From positions 62,001-126,000 of the forward strand of contig CAJYYA010000001.1 of the NCBI GenBank assembly GCA_913778905.1: a stretch of DNA of 64,000 nucleotides. Direction: 5' to 3'. Both the position numbers and the translations under genes were made by a program. The notes under the pieces were generated by a model that saw only the letters and a list, made by a program, of their open reading frames with translations, had not been told where the DNA came from and did no database searches. Source of the DNA: an uncultured Naasia sp. (GTDB lineage: Bacteria; Actinomycetota; Actinomycetes; Actinomycetales; Microbacteriaceae). Below are positions 43,472-51,129 of this stretch, piece by piece; position 1 is the stretch's first letter; each line of letters starts with the position of its first letter.

Positions 43472-44406
43472 GCACCGTCGCCCGCCCTCGCCCCGTCCGT
43501 CTGCGGCGGGACCGCGAACTCGAGCCCGAGTCCCGGACCAACATCGGGGCGGCCGATTTCCACCGCCCGTCGGTCAGGGTCACCATGGCCGCGCTGCGCG
43601 TCGTCGTCCTCGTGCTGCTCGTCGTCACCGGACTCGGCCCCCTCGTCTGGCTCGCCCTGGCCGCCGTCTCGCCCACCCAGGACCTCATCCAGGGCCCGTT
43701 CTCCTTCTTCGCGAGCGGTCAGGTGCAGTGGCAGAACCTCGCCATCGCCTGGGAGCGTGGACGCATCGGGCACTACCTCCTCAACACGGCTGCGCTCGCC
43801 GCCGGATCCATGGTGTCGACCCTCTTCGTGTCGACCACCGCCGCCTTCGTGATCACCGTCCTCAAGCCCCGGTGGGGCGGGCTGCTGTCGGGCGCCATCC
43901 TGGCGACCCTCTTCATCCCCGGGATCGTCTCGCTCGTGCCGCTCTACCTGACGGTGCGCGACCTCCCCATCGTGGGGATCTCGCTGGTCAACACGTTCTG
44001 GGCGGTCTGGCTCCCCGCCGCCGCCACGGCGTTCAACGTCCTGATCATCGCCCGCTTCCTGGAATCGATCCCCGCCGAGCTCTACGAAGCCGCTCGCATC
44101 GACGGAGCAGGCCCCCTGCGCATCCTGTGGAGCATCGTGCTGCCGCTCGCGCGCCCCATCCTCGGTGTCGTCGGCCTGCTCACGATCGTGGCCTCGTGGA
44201 AGGACTACCTCTGGCCGCTCCTCGTGCTCCCCAACCCCGACAACCAGCCGGTCTCGGTCGCGCTGCCCCGCCTCGCCGACCAGACGGAGCTGAGCGTGCA
44301 GATGGCCGCCCTCTTCCTGGCCCTGCTGGTGCCCGTCGTGCTCTTCCTCGTCTTCCAGCGCCAGTTCCTCCGTGGCGCGAGCATGTCGGGGAGCGTGAAG
44401 GGATGA
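43468..44406 (+). CDS. Sugar ABC transporter permease (MalG type)
   Basis: A 312-residue permease. After a basic N-terminus of about 45 residues come helices VVVLVLLVVTGLGPLVWLALAAVSP and GAILATLFIPGIVSLVPLYLTV. The EAA loop is ELYEAARIDGAGPLRILWSIVLPLARPILG, and the MalG-type end is FLVFQRQFLRGASMSGSVKG. Start 43468 overlaps the first permease's stop; its own stop overlaps the SDR start (ATGA at 44403). It completes the import channel. Confidence 0.93.
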   Translation: MSTVARPRPVRLRRDRELEPESRTNIGAADFHRPSVRVTMAALRVVVLVLLVVTGLGPLVWLALAAVSPTQDLIQGPFSFFASGQVQWQNLAIAWERGRIGHYLLNTAALAAGSMVSTLFVSTTAAFVITVLKPRWGGLLSGAILATLFIPGIVSLVPLYLTVRDLPIVGISLVNTFWAVWLPAAATAFNVLIIARFLESIPAELYEAARIDGAGPLRILWSIVLPLARPILGVVGLLTIVASWKDYLWPLLVLPNPDNQPVSVALPRLADQTELSVQMAALFLALLVPVVLFLVFQRQFLRGASMSGSVKG

Positions 44407-45287
44407 CCCGCGTACTCGTCACCGGCGCCGACGGCCAGGTCGCCCGCGCCGTCAGCGAACGTCTTCTCGGCGAGGGGTACGAGGTCACCGCTCTCTCGCT
44501 CCGATATCACACCGAGCACCCGGCCGACCGTGTGCTGATCGGCGACACCACCTCCGTCGCCGACGTCGCTCGAGCACTCGAAGGCGCGGATGCCGTCGCC
44601 CACTTCGCCGCCATCCCCCACCCCAGTCTCGGAACGCCCTACGAGGTGTTCCGCGTCAACACCGACTCCACGTTCAACGTGCTGAGTCAGGCCGGCGAGC
44701 GGGGGATCCGCCGCGCGGTGATCGCGAGCAGCATCAACGCGATCGGCTACCCCAACAACCCGCACGACGTCATGCCGCCGCGGTTCCCGCTCGACGAAGC
44801 GGTCGCACCCGACATCGCGGACGCCTACTCCCTGTCGAAACTGGTAGACGAGCGCACGGCCGCCTTCGCGCACCGTCGCTGGGGAGTCGACGTCATCGCC
44901 CTGCGCTTCCCCCTCGTGAAGTGGCCGCACGTGCTGCGGGAGGTCCAGGAGGAGGTCCGAGCAGACCCGTCCCGGATGTCGAGAGAGGGCTGGTCGTACA
45001 TCACGATGGCCGACGCGGCCCGCGCGGTGCAGTACGCCCTCGAGACGACCCGGTCCGGCGCCCACGCGATCGGCGTCAGCGCGAAGGACATCCTCCTCGA
45101 CGAGCTGTCCGCCGATCTGGTGCGACGCTACGCACCCGGTGTGCCCCTGCTCGCCCCCGTCAGCGGCAACGGCACTCTCGTCGACACCCATCTGGCCCGC
45201 GTGATCCTCGGCTTCGAGGCGCGGGAGTCCGTCCACGACGGGTCGGCCACACCCGAGCCCGCCTACCGAGGAGAGCAGCGTGTCTGA
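44403..45287 (+). CDS. NAD(P)-dependent SDR, epimerase/uronate-dehydrogenase-like
   Basis: A 294-residue extended SDR. The cofactor loop is RVLVTGADGQVARAVSERLL. VAHFAAIPHPSLGTPYEVFRVNTDSTFNVLSQA gives the family NxxxTxNVL element. The catalytic Ser and YSLSK motif follow (SSINAIGYP, then DAYSLSKLVDERTA). HFAAIPHP and SSINAIG are close to uronate dehydrogenases, which oxidise galacturonate or glucuronate to aldarolactones. A sugar 1-dehydrogenase or epimerase role cannot be excluded. It is co-translated with the importer permease and followed by a ManD-type dehydratase, so it should act on the imported sugar. Confidence 0.8.
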   Translation: MTRVLVTGADGQVARAVSERLLGEGYEVTALSLRYHTEHPADRVLIGDTTSVADVARALEGADAVAHFAAIPHPSLGTPYEVFRVNTDSTFNVLSQAGERGIRRAVIASSINAIGYPNNPHDVMPPRFPLDEAVAPDIADAYSLSKLVDERTAAFAHRRWGVDVIALRFPLVKWPHVLREVQEEVRADPSRMSREGWSYITMADAARAVQYALETTRSGAHAIGVSAKDILLDELSADLVRRYAPGVPLLAPVSGNGTLVDTHLARVILGFEARESVHDGSATPEPAYRGEQRV

Positions 45288-46575
45288 GCCCCGCCCCCAG
45301 CAGCCCCGTCCGACCGAGTCGACGCCCCCCGAGACCTTCGCTCAGCCGTGGGAGGCCCGCTCCGACGTGCGGATCACCGACGTGCGCGCGATCGTCACCG
45401 CCCCCGAGGGAATCCCCCTGGTGGTCATCAAGATCGAGACCAGCGACGACGGTCTGCACGGTCTCGGATGCGCCACCTTCACCCAGCGCTGGCAGGCGGT
45501 CGTCGCCTACCTCGAGCATGTGCGCCGGTTGCTGATCGGTCGATACCCCGGCGATATCGAGGATCTCCTGCGCCTCGTCCGCTTCAGCGCCTACTGGCGT
45601 GAGGGCCCCGTGGGCAACAACGTGCTGTCCGGCGTCGACATGGCACTCTGGGACATCGCCGGCAAGCGGGCCGGCGCGCCCGTCTACGAGCTGTTCGGAG
45701 GACGGGTCCGAGCTGCGGCCGACGTCTATCTGCACGCCGGCGGCTCGACCGTCGAGGAGACGGCCGACGAGGCGCGCGAGCTCATGGCTTCCGGGCTCCG
45801 CCACGTCAGGATCCAGACCGGGCAGCCCGGTATCGGGCACTACGGCGCCCCGCCCACCGCGGACCGCTACACCTGGGCCAAGACCCCGACCGGGTGGCGG
45901 GCGGAGGAGTATCTCCGGCGCACCCCGGCGCTCTTCGCCCGCATGCGCGAGACATTGGGCGAGGAGGTCGAACTTCTGCACGACGTGCACTCGCGACTCA
46001 CCCCGAAGACCGCCGTGCTGCTGGCGAGATCCCTCGAGGAGTACCGCCCGTTCTTCCTCGAGGACGTGCTCGCTCCCGAGTTCTGGGATCGGCTGCCGGC
46101 CGTTCGCGACGCGTCGCCCGTTCCCATCGCGGTGGGCGAACTCGCGACGAGCGCGTCCGACGCCGCCCGCCTCATCCGCACGCATGCCGTGGACTTCATC
46201 CGCTGCCATCTGTCCGACATCGGCGGGGTCACCGCGGGTCGGCGACTCGCCGTCCTCGCGGACCTCGAGGGCGTGCGCACGGCCTGGCACTCTCCCGGCG
46301 ACGCCTCCCCCGTGGCGGTGGCAGCCGCGGTGGCGCTCGACGTGACGAGTCCCGCCTTCGGGATCCAGGAGGGCCACGTCTACAACGAGGCCACCCACGA
46401 GATCTTCCCCGGCATGATCGACATCGTCGACGGATGGCTCACGCCGAGCGACGCGCCCGGTTGGGGCGTGGAGATCGACGAACGGGCGGCCGCGCGGTTC
46501 CCCGCCGGGTTCTCGGGCCACGACGCCTGGGCGGCCGGAGTGCGCGCACCCGACGGCGCGCTCGTCGCTCCCTGA
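45280..46575 (+). CDS. Enolase-superfamily sugar-acid dehydratase (ManD/RspA-like)
   Basis: A 431-residue member of the mandelate racemase / mannonate dehydratase subgroup. The capping domain has ITDVRAIVTAPEGIPLVVIKIETSDDGLHGLGCATF. SGVDMALWDIAGKRAGAPVYELFGG is the family linker. Barrel metal and acid/base residues are LLHDVHSRL (Asp, His), FFLEDVLAPE (Glu), VAVGELAT-type strand (IAVGELATS) and HSPGDASPV (His). The pattern fits ManD enzymes, which dehydrate D-mannonate or D-gluconate to KDG. The divergent DVHSR (usually DVHHR) leaves the substrate open. GTG 45280 overlaps the SDR end. KDG kinase and KDPG aldolase genes lie close by. Confidence 0.85.
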   Translation: MSEPRPQQPRPTESTPPETFAQPWEARSDVRITDVRAIVTAPEGIPLVVIKIETSDDGLHGLGCATFTQRWQAVVAYLEHVRRLLIGRYPGDIEDLLRLVRFSAYWREGPVGNNVLSGVDMALWDIAGKRAGAPVYELFGGRVRAAADVYLHAGGSTVEETADEARELMASGLRHVRIQTGQPGIGHYGAPPTADRYTWAKTPTGWRAEEYLRRTPALFARMRETLGEEVELLHDVHSRLTPKTAVLLARSLEEYRPFFLEDVLAPEFWDRLPAVRDASPVPIAVGELATSASDAARLIRTHAVDFIRCHLSDIGGVTAGRRLAVLADLEGVRTAWHSPGDASPVAVAAAVALDVTSPAFGIQEGHVYNEATHEIFPGMIDIVDGWLTPSDAPGWGVEIDERAAARFPAGFSGHDAWAAGVRAPDGALVAP

Positions 46576-46619
46576 CCGGGGCGCCGTCGGGGCGCGCTCC
46601 CGCCGCCGGGGCGCGTCGG

Positions 46620-47660
46620 TCAGGCCGCGGAGCCGGCGACGGAGCGCGGCCGCGCGCCCGTCGACTCACCGGGGATGAGTGTGCACGGCACTGTGTGCAC
46701 GCCGCCGACGAGTTCGCCACCGTCGATGCCGTCGGCCAGATAGCGGGCTGCGACCTCACCGAGGCGGGTGAGATGGGGGTCGATCGTCGTCAGACGTCCG
46801 TCCGGCTGCCCCATGAGCCCCGTGACGTTGTCCATCCCGACGATCGCGACATCCTCCGGCACCCGACGCCCCGCCTCGCGGAGCACTTCCTCCACGCCCT
46901 CGGCGATCGCGTCGTTACCGCAGAAGACACCGTCGAACGGCTCCCCGCTGTCGAGGAGGCGCCGTGCCGCACGGATGCCCCACTCCCGCGTCCAGTCCCC
47001 GGCGAGCGGTGCTCCCAGGACGAGACGCCGGCCGGCATCGTCGAGGACCTCGCGCAGCCCTTCCGCGCGCGCCGCCGCGGACAGATCGCTCGCGGCAGCG
47101 CTGATGTGCGCGATCCGGGTGCGCCCCGCGGCCAGCAGATGCTCACCGGCGAGTCGCCCCGCGAGTCGGCCGTCATGCATGAACGACGGGTCCTGAGGGT
47201 CGTCGGAGACCCCGAACACGTAGACGACGGGAACGGCGAAGCCCTCCGAGATCGAATGCATGTCGGAGCCGGTCCCGTCGCCGATGACGAGCAGTCCGTC
47301 GATCTTGCGAGCCTTGAGCTTGCGCACGGTCGCGGCGAGCACGGTCCGGTCGAGATGCCAGTCGTAGACCAGGACCGAGAGATCCCGCTCCCCCAGGGCC
47401 GTGGTGGCCCCGGTGAGGATGGGCATGGTGAATGCGCCCGGTGCGTTCTCGGCGAGGATCCCGATGGTGGCGCTCCGCCCCCGTGCCAGGAACTGACCGA
47501 GCGCGTTGGGCTGGAAGTCGAGACGCTCGGCGGCCGCGAGGATTCGCTGACGCGTCGACTCCGACGCCTTCCCCTGCCCCCGGAGCACCTTGGACGCCGT
47601 GGACACCGACACTCCGGCCACGGCGGCGACGTCGCGCAGAGAAACCGCTTTTCTCTCCAT
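46620..47660 (-). CDS. LacI-family transcriptional regulator
   Basis: A 346-residue repressor. The N-terminal HTH is SLRDVAAVAGVSVSTASKVLRGQGKASESTRQRILAAAERLDFQPNALGQFLARGRS, the full LacI signature. A periplasmic-binding-like effector domain follows (TIGILAENAPG, PVVYVFGVS, DGVFCGNDAIAEGVEEVL, TTIDPHLTRLGEVAARYL). The gene is the last in line after kdgK, eda and a mutarotase-like gene, and meets the dehydratase gene end to end. Its first codons contain a dyad like the one before the glycosidase gene, suggesting autoregulation plus control of the importer and glycosidases. Confidence 0.93.
   Translation of the reverse strand: MERKAVSLRDVAAVAGVSVSTASKVLRGQGKASESTRQRILAAAERLDFQPNALGQFLARGRSATIGILAENAPGAFTMPILTGATTALGERDLSVLVYDWHLDRTVLAATVRKLKARKIDGLLVIGDGTGSDMHSISEGFAVPVVYVFGVSDDPQDPSFMHDGRLAGRLAGEHLLAAGRTRIAHISAAASDLSAAARAEGLREVLDDAGRRLVLGAPLAGDWTREWGIRAARRLLDSGEPFDGVFCGNDAIAEGVEEVLREAGRRVPEDVAIVGMDNVTGLMGQPDGRLTTIDPHLTRLGEVAARYLADGIDGGELVGGVHTVPCTLIPGESTGARPRSVAGSAA
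47638..47656. promoter_or_regulatory. LacI-type operator overlapping the lacI start
   Basis: AGAGAAACCGCTTTTCTCT, perfect 7-bp arms around CCGCT, spanning codons 2-8 of the LacI gene. The core AAACCGCTTT also occurs in the dyad at 40888-40904. Confidence 0.6.
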
Positions 47661-47694
47661 TGTCCAGCGATTCTAGCGGGGCGCTCGCGGGAGG

Positions 47695-48558
47695 TCAGGT
47701 CGCCGCTCGGACGATCAGCTCGACGCGCCCCGACACCGACGTGGCGGGTGGGACGACGACGGATCCCAGCCGATCGGCGGAGGCGCCGTGCGGGTCGGAC
47801 GCCGGCTCGACCCCCACCGCGTCGACGCTCCCCCACCAGGGGAATCCGGGAGTCCCGCGCCTCTCCTGCCACACATGGACCCGCGGGAGCAGTCGGACGT
47901 CCCACCGCATCTCGAGCGTGGCCCCGAGGAGGGGTGAGACGACCGTCCATTCCCCGGAGTCGGCGGCGACGTCGTCGAAGCCGGAGCGCCCCTCGTGAAG
48001 GACCGGCACCGAGGCGCCCTCCCCGACGCGCACGACCGCACCGTCGAACAGCCGCCCGTCGAAGGCCGGGTGCTCGAGCCAGCCGACCGAGACCGGCTGC
48101 GAGGAGCGATTGCGCAGGCTCTGCGTGATGGAGATCCGATCGTCCTCGAGGTCGATTCTGCGCTCGAGCTCCAGCGGGACGGTTCGCAGCGACACGGAGG
48201 CGACGCACGCGGAGGAGTGCTCCTGTCGGAGCGTCCACAGCCGCCAGGCCGCCTCGCCGTGGAACGGTTGCTCCACGCCGTCCACCGTCACCGGGTCACC
48301 CGAGCGGGGTATGAGCACATGCCAGCCGCCGCGGTAGCGACGGTGCCATTCCTGCGCGGACTCCCGCATGCGGAACGCCCCGTCCGGGTCGTCCGCCCAC
48401 GGAGTGGTCGCCAGCAACTCGACACCCGCTCCCGCTCGCCCGCGGCGCGGATCGGACCACCGCAGAGAGGCGATCCGCGCACCCTCCTGCTCGACGAGCA
48501 ACTGCCACGGCCCCGCGGCGAGCGCCACGGAGGCCGCGCCCCCCGGCGTGGACGTCAC
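47695..48558 (-). CDS. Aldose 1-epimerase-like (galactose mutarotase fold) protein
   Basis: A 287-residue protein of the beta-supersandwich mutarotase class. Segments include VEQEGARIASLRWSDPRR, VELLATTPW, a pocket region HRRYRGGWHVLIPRSGDPV with AFDG/LFDG turns, and GFPWWGSVDAVGVEPAS. Family members interconvert anomers or bind sugars. The similarity is partial, so it could act on an unusual sugar. GTG 48558 overlaps the eda stop (GTGA). A longer upstream frame is Arg-rich and not coding-like. A free-sugar anomer step fits before the SDR-type oxidation. Confidence 0.65.
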   Translation of the reverse strand: MTSTPGGAASVALAAGPWQLLVEQEGARIASLRWSDPRRGRAGAGVELLATTPWADDPDGAFRMRESAQEWHRRYRGGWHVLIPRSGDPVTVDGVEQPFHGEAAWRLWTLRQEHSSACVASVSLRTVPLELERRIDLEDDRISITQSLRNRSSQPVSVGWLEHPAFDGRLFDGAVVRVGEGASVPVLHEGRSGFDDVAADSGEWTVVSPLLGATLEMRWDVRLLPRVHVWQERRGTPGFPWWGSVDAVGVEPASDPHGASADRLGSVVVPPATSVSGRVELIVRAAT

Positions 48559-49172
48559 AGCCCGACGCCGACGGGATCGGCGTCGAGTGCGGCGAGCACC
48601 TCGCGGATCCGCGCAGGGCTCTGCCGCACCAGTGCACCGCCCAGACCGACGGCGACGGCTCCGGCACGAAGCCAATCGCCCGCGTTCTCCGGATCGATGC
48701 CCCCCGTCGGCATGATGGCCACCTGGGGCAGAACATCCCGGAGTGCACGGAGATGAGCGAGGCCTCCCGTGGCGGCCGGGAAGAGCTTGGCCACCCCACC
48801 GCCTACGACGGCGGCCTCGGCGATCTCACCCGGGGTGAAGCCGCCGGGGATGAACGGGAGAGAGTCGACGGCGTCCACGACCGCGGTCGCGACCCGGTGC
48901 GGCGCGACGAGGAACCGGGCGCCTGCCGCGCGAGCCGCCGCGGCCTGGGCGACCGTCGTGACGGTGCCGGCCCCGATGAAGAGGTGATCCCCCGACTCGC
49001 GCACCGCCCGCTCCAGCACTCGCTCCCAGCCGGGTGCGGTCGTCGTGACCTCGATCGCACGGATCCCGCCCTCGCGGACGGTGTCGAGCTGAGCCTCGAG
49101 CGCATCCGTCGACCCGGCCCGGAGCACGGCGACGATCTTCGCGGCGCGGAGGGCCTCAACGAGGCCGATCAT
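48555..49172 (-). CDS. eda: 2-keto-3-deoxy-6-phosphogluconate aldolase family
   Basis: A 205-residue class I aldolase that splits KDPG (or KDPGal) into pyruvate and glyceraldehyde 3-phosphate. LRAAKIVAVLRAGS opens the barrel. IRAIEVTTTAPGWE carries the catalytic Glu. FIGAGTVTTVAQAAAARAAGARFLVAPH follows. The Schiff-base Lys is in GGGVAKLFPAATGG, and PQVAIMPTGGIDPENAGDWLRAGAVAVGLG binds phosphate. The start overlaps the kdgK stop (ATGA), so kinase and aldolase are made together. Confidence 0.9.
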   Translation of the reverse strand: MIGLVEALRAAKIVAVLRAGSTDALEAQLDTVREGGIRAIEVTTTAPGWERVLERAVRESGDHLFIGAGTVTTVAQAAAARAAGARFLVAPHRVATAVVDAVDSLPFIPGGFTPGEIAEAAVVGGGVAKLFPAATGGLAHLRALRDVLPQVAIMPTGGIDPENAGDWLRAGAVAVGLGGALVRQSPARIREVLAALDADPVGVGL

Positions 49173-50173
49173 GACGTCGCCCCGATCGGGAGACGAGCCT
49201 GCCCGGCCGCGGGTGCGTCGAACGGAGGTGCCTCGAGATCGCCGGCGAGAAGGGCCGTGCGCATCCCGTCGATCTCCGTGGCCGAGGGGAAGCCGTCGTG
49301 GTCCGCGGGATGCGCGACGACGCGAGCGGCGATCCACGCGGCCAGTGGAAGCGCGATCTCGGGCGCGGTGCCCGCGAGCAGTGCCCCGAGCCATCCCGCG
49401 TTGAATGCATCGCCGGCGCCGACGGGATGCGTCGGCAGCGGCACCTCGAACGAGCCGCTCTCGAGGACGCGCCCGTCCGGCAACGAGGCGAGCACACCGC
49501 GCCGCCCCAATTTGAGCACCACGGTCCCCGGCCCGCGGGCGACGAGCGCAGCGAGGGCACGGCGCGGGTCCGCTTCGCCGGTCAGGACGAGTGCCTCCGC
49601 CTCGTTGCAGAACAGGGTGGCTATCCGATCGATCACGCCGCCGACGACTGATCGGAGCCCGTTATCGTCGATCAGCTGGGGGCGGTGGTTGACGTCCAGC
49701 GAGACCGGGATGCCTCGGGCGACCGCCTGTCGGATGAGCGCCTCCCAGGCGGCACGCGGGCCGTCGCCGAGCGCGGGAACGATCCCCGTGAGGTGCACCG
49801 ACGCGACGCCGTCGAGGAGATCACCCGGGATATCGACAGGCGACAGGCGGCTCGTCGCCGTCCCGCTCCGGAAGTGCTCGCTTCTCATCTCGTGGTCGTC
49901 TACACGCTCGGTGACGATGAGGCCGGTCCGCTCCCCCACGGCACGAACCGCGGATGACGTGTCGACTCCCGCGTCCTCGAGTGCTGCGAGGGCGGCGTCG
50001 GCCAGAGCGTCGTCGCCCAGGCGGGAGAAGAAGCGGACCGCGACCCCCTGACGGGAGAGGCCGACGGCCGTGTTGATCTCGGCCCCGGCGACATGCGCGC
50101 GGACCGCGAAGGGTCGGCGGTCCGAGATCGCGAACGTCATGAGCGGCTCACCCATGGTGAGAATCACGTTCAT
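49169..50173 (-). CDS. kdgK: 2-keto-3-deoxygluconate kinase (PfkB family)
   Basis: A 334-residue PfkB-type kinase making KDPG from KDG and ATP. N-terminal ILTMGEPLMTF and GAEINTAVGLSRQG are KDG-kinase motifs. GVDTSSAVRAVGERTGLIVTE and SLDVNHRPQL follow. The C-terminal ATP and anion-hole motif is PVGAGDAFNAGWLGALLAG, with the catalytic Asp. ATG 50173 is used; the first strand begins a few residues later. Two IclR-type dyads lie 13-48 bases upstream of the start, and an IclR gene sits just beyond them. Confidence 0.92.
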   Translation of the reverse strand: MNVILTMGEPLMTFAISDRRPFAVRAHVAGAEINTAVGLSRQGVAVRFFSRLGDDALADAALAALEDAGVDTSSAVRAVGERTGLIVTERVDDHEMRSEHFRSGTATSRLSPVDIPGDLLDGVASVHLTGIVPALGDGPRAAWEALIRQAVARGIPVSLDVNHRPQLIDDNGLRSVVGGVIDRIATLFCNEAEALVLTGEADPRRALAALVARGPGTVVLKLGRRGVLASLPDGRVLESGSFEVPLPTHPVGAGDAFNAGWLGALLAGTAPEIALPLAAWIAARVVAHPADHDGFPSATEIDGMRTALLAGDLEAPPFDAPAAGQARLPIGATS

Positions 50174-50185
50174 CGCTCTACACTC

Positions 50186-50221
50186 GTTCACATATGTGAA
50201 TGCGGTTCATGCTTATGAACC
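50186..50221. promoter_or_regulatory. Tandem IclR-type operators before kdgK
   Basis: GTTCACATATGTGAAT at 50186-50201 contains a perfect 14-bp palindrome. GTTCATGCTTATGAAC at 50205-50220 is the second site. Both fit GTTCA-N6-TGAA(C/T). They lie between kdgK and the IclR gene in an AT-rich pocket. The IclR family includes KdgR, the classical KDG-pathway repressor. Confidence 0.75.
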
Positions 50222-50269
50222 TACGAAGGGGTGGGAACGGTGTCAAGGACTCCGGGGCGGGTCGTACGC

Positions 50270-51055
50270 TCAGGCTTCGCGGCGCCCGAGCAGCGCGTCG
50301 ATCTGCCGTGCGCCGTCGGTCAGCGCCGCCACCACCTCGGCGCGATGCGCATCGTCGAGCCGACTGTCGGGCAGCGAGCAGCTGATCGCGTTGGCAACAC
50401 CGCCTCCCGCGAGCGCGACGGCGAAGCACGTGATGCCCGGGCTGTTCTCGCCGTGGTCGACGGCGAACCCCCTCGACACCGCCTCCCGAAGGTCGTCCTC
50501 GAGACGGCCCGGATCGACGATCGTCGCGGGCGTCAGAGCCGGCAGCGGCCCCTGCCCCAGCACCTCGGCACGCTCCTCCGGTTCGAGGCGAGCGAGAAGC
50601 GCCTTGCCGAGGGCGGTCGCGTGCGCCGGCAGCCGCCGTCCGACGGCCGAGTACATCCGCAACGGATGCACCGACTCCCGCTTGGCGAGATAGACCACGT
50701 CTCGCCCGTCGAGACGGCCGAGGTGGATGGTCTCGCCGGTCCGATCCGCGATCTGATCAAGAGTTGCCGCCGACAGCGCCACCACGTCGTCCGTCGCGAT
50801 GTAGGACGTGCCCGCGAGCAGAGACCGGATGCCCAGTCCGTAACGGGTTCCGCTGGAGTCGGCCTGGAGCCATCCCCGCGCCGCCATGGTGTGCACGAGA
50901 CCGTGGAGGCTCGACCGGGGGATGCCGAGTTCCCGACCGATGTCGGCGATCGAACGGCGTTCGTCATCCGCCGCGAGCAGTTCGAGGATCTCGAGCGTCC
51001 TCAGAGACGACTTCACGCCGCCCCGTGCCGAACTTCCGCCCACGTCCTCGCCCAC
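50270..51055 (-). CDS. IclR-family regulator, probable KDG-pathway control
   Basis: A 261-residue regulator. The winged helix is SLRTLEILELLAADDERRSIADIGRELGIPRSSLHGLVHTMAARGWL. The effector domain has the standard RLPAHATALGKALLARLEPEERAEVL and SRGFAVDHGENSPGITCFAVAL. GTG 51055 is preferred because GGGAG lies four to eight bases upstream; a GTG at 51043 and a longer Arg-rich frame are alternatives. It lies just upstream of, and on the same strand as, kdgK-eda and is divergent from the GH140-like gene. Tandem dyads lie in the 96 bases between it and kdgK, so a KDG-responsive repressor is likely. Confidence 0.9.
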   Translation of the reverse strand: MGEDVGGSSARGGVKSSLRTLEILELLAADDERRSIADIGRELGIPRSSLHGLVHTMAARGWLQADSSGTRYGLGIRSLLAGTSYIATDDVVALSAATLDQIADRTGETIHLGRLDGRDVVYLAKRESVHPLRMYSAVGRRLPAHATALGKALLARLEPEERAEVLGQGPLPALTPATIVDPGRLEDDLREAVSRGFAVDHGENSPGITCFAVALAGGGVANAISCSLPDSRLDDAHRAEVVAALTDGARQIDALLGRREA

Positions 51056-51129
51056 AGCTCTCCCGCGTAGATCCCGCCTCGCCCGCCTCGTTCGAACCAC
51101 ACCCTAACGCCACCTCGGAAGGACCCCGC

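Noticed and set aside
47695-48675. Longer N-terminus for the mutarotase-like protein
   Set aside because: The extra 39 residues are almost all Arg, Ser and Ala and lie antisense-free over the eda 3' end in the wrong frame; GTG 48558 gives the usual GTGA overlap.
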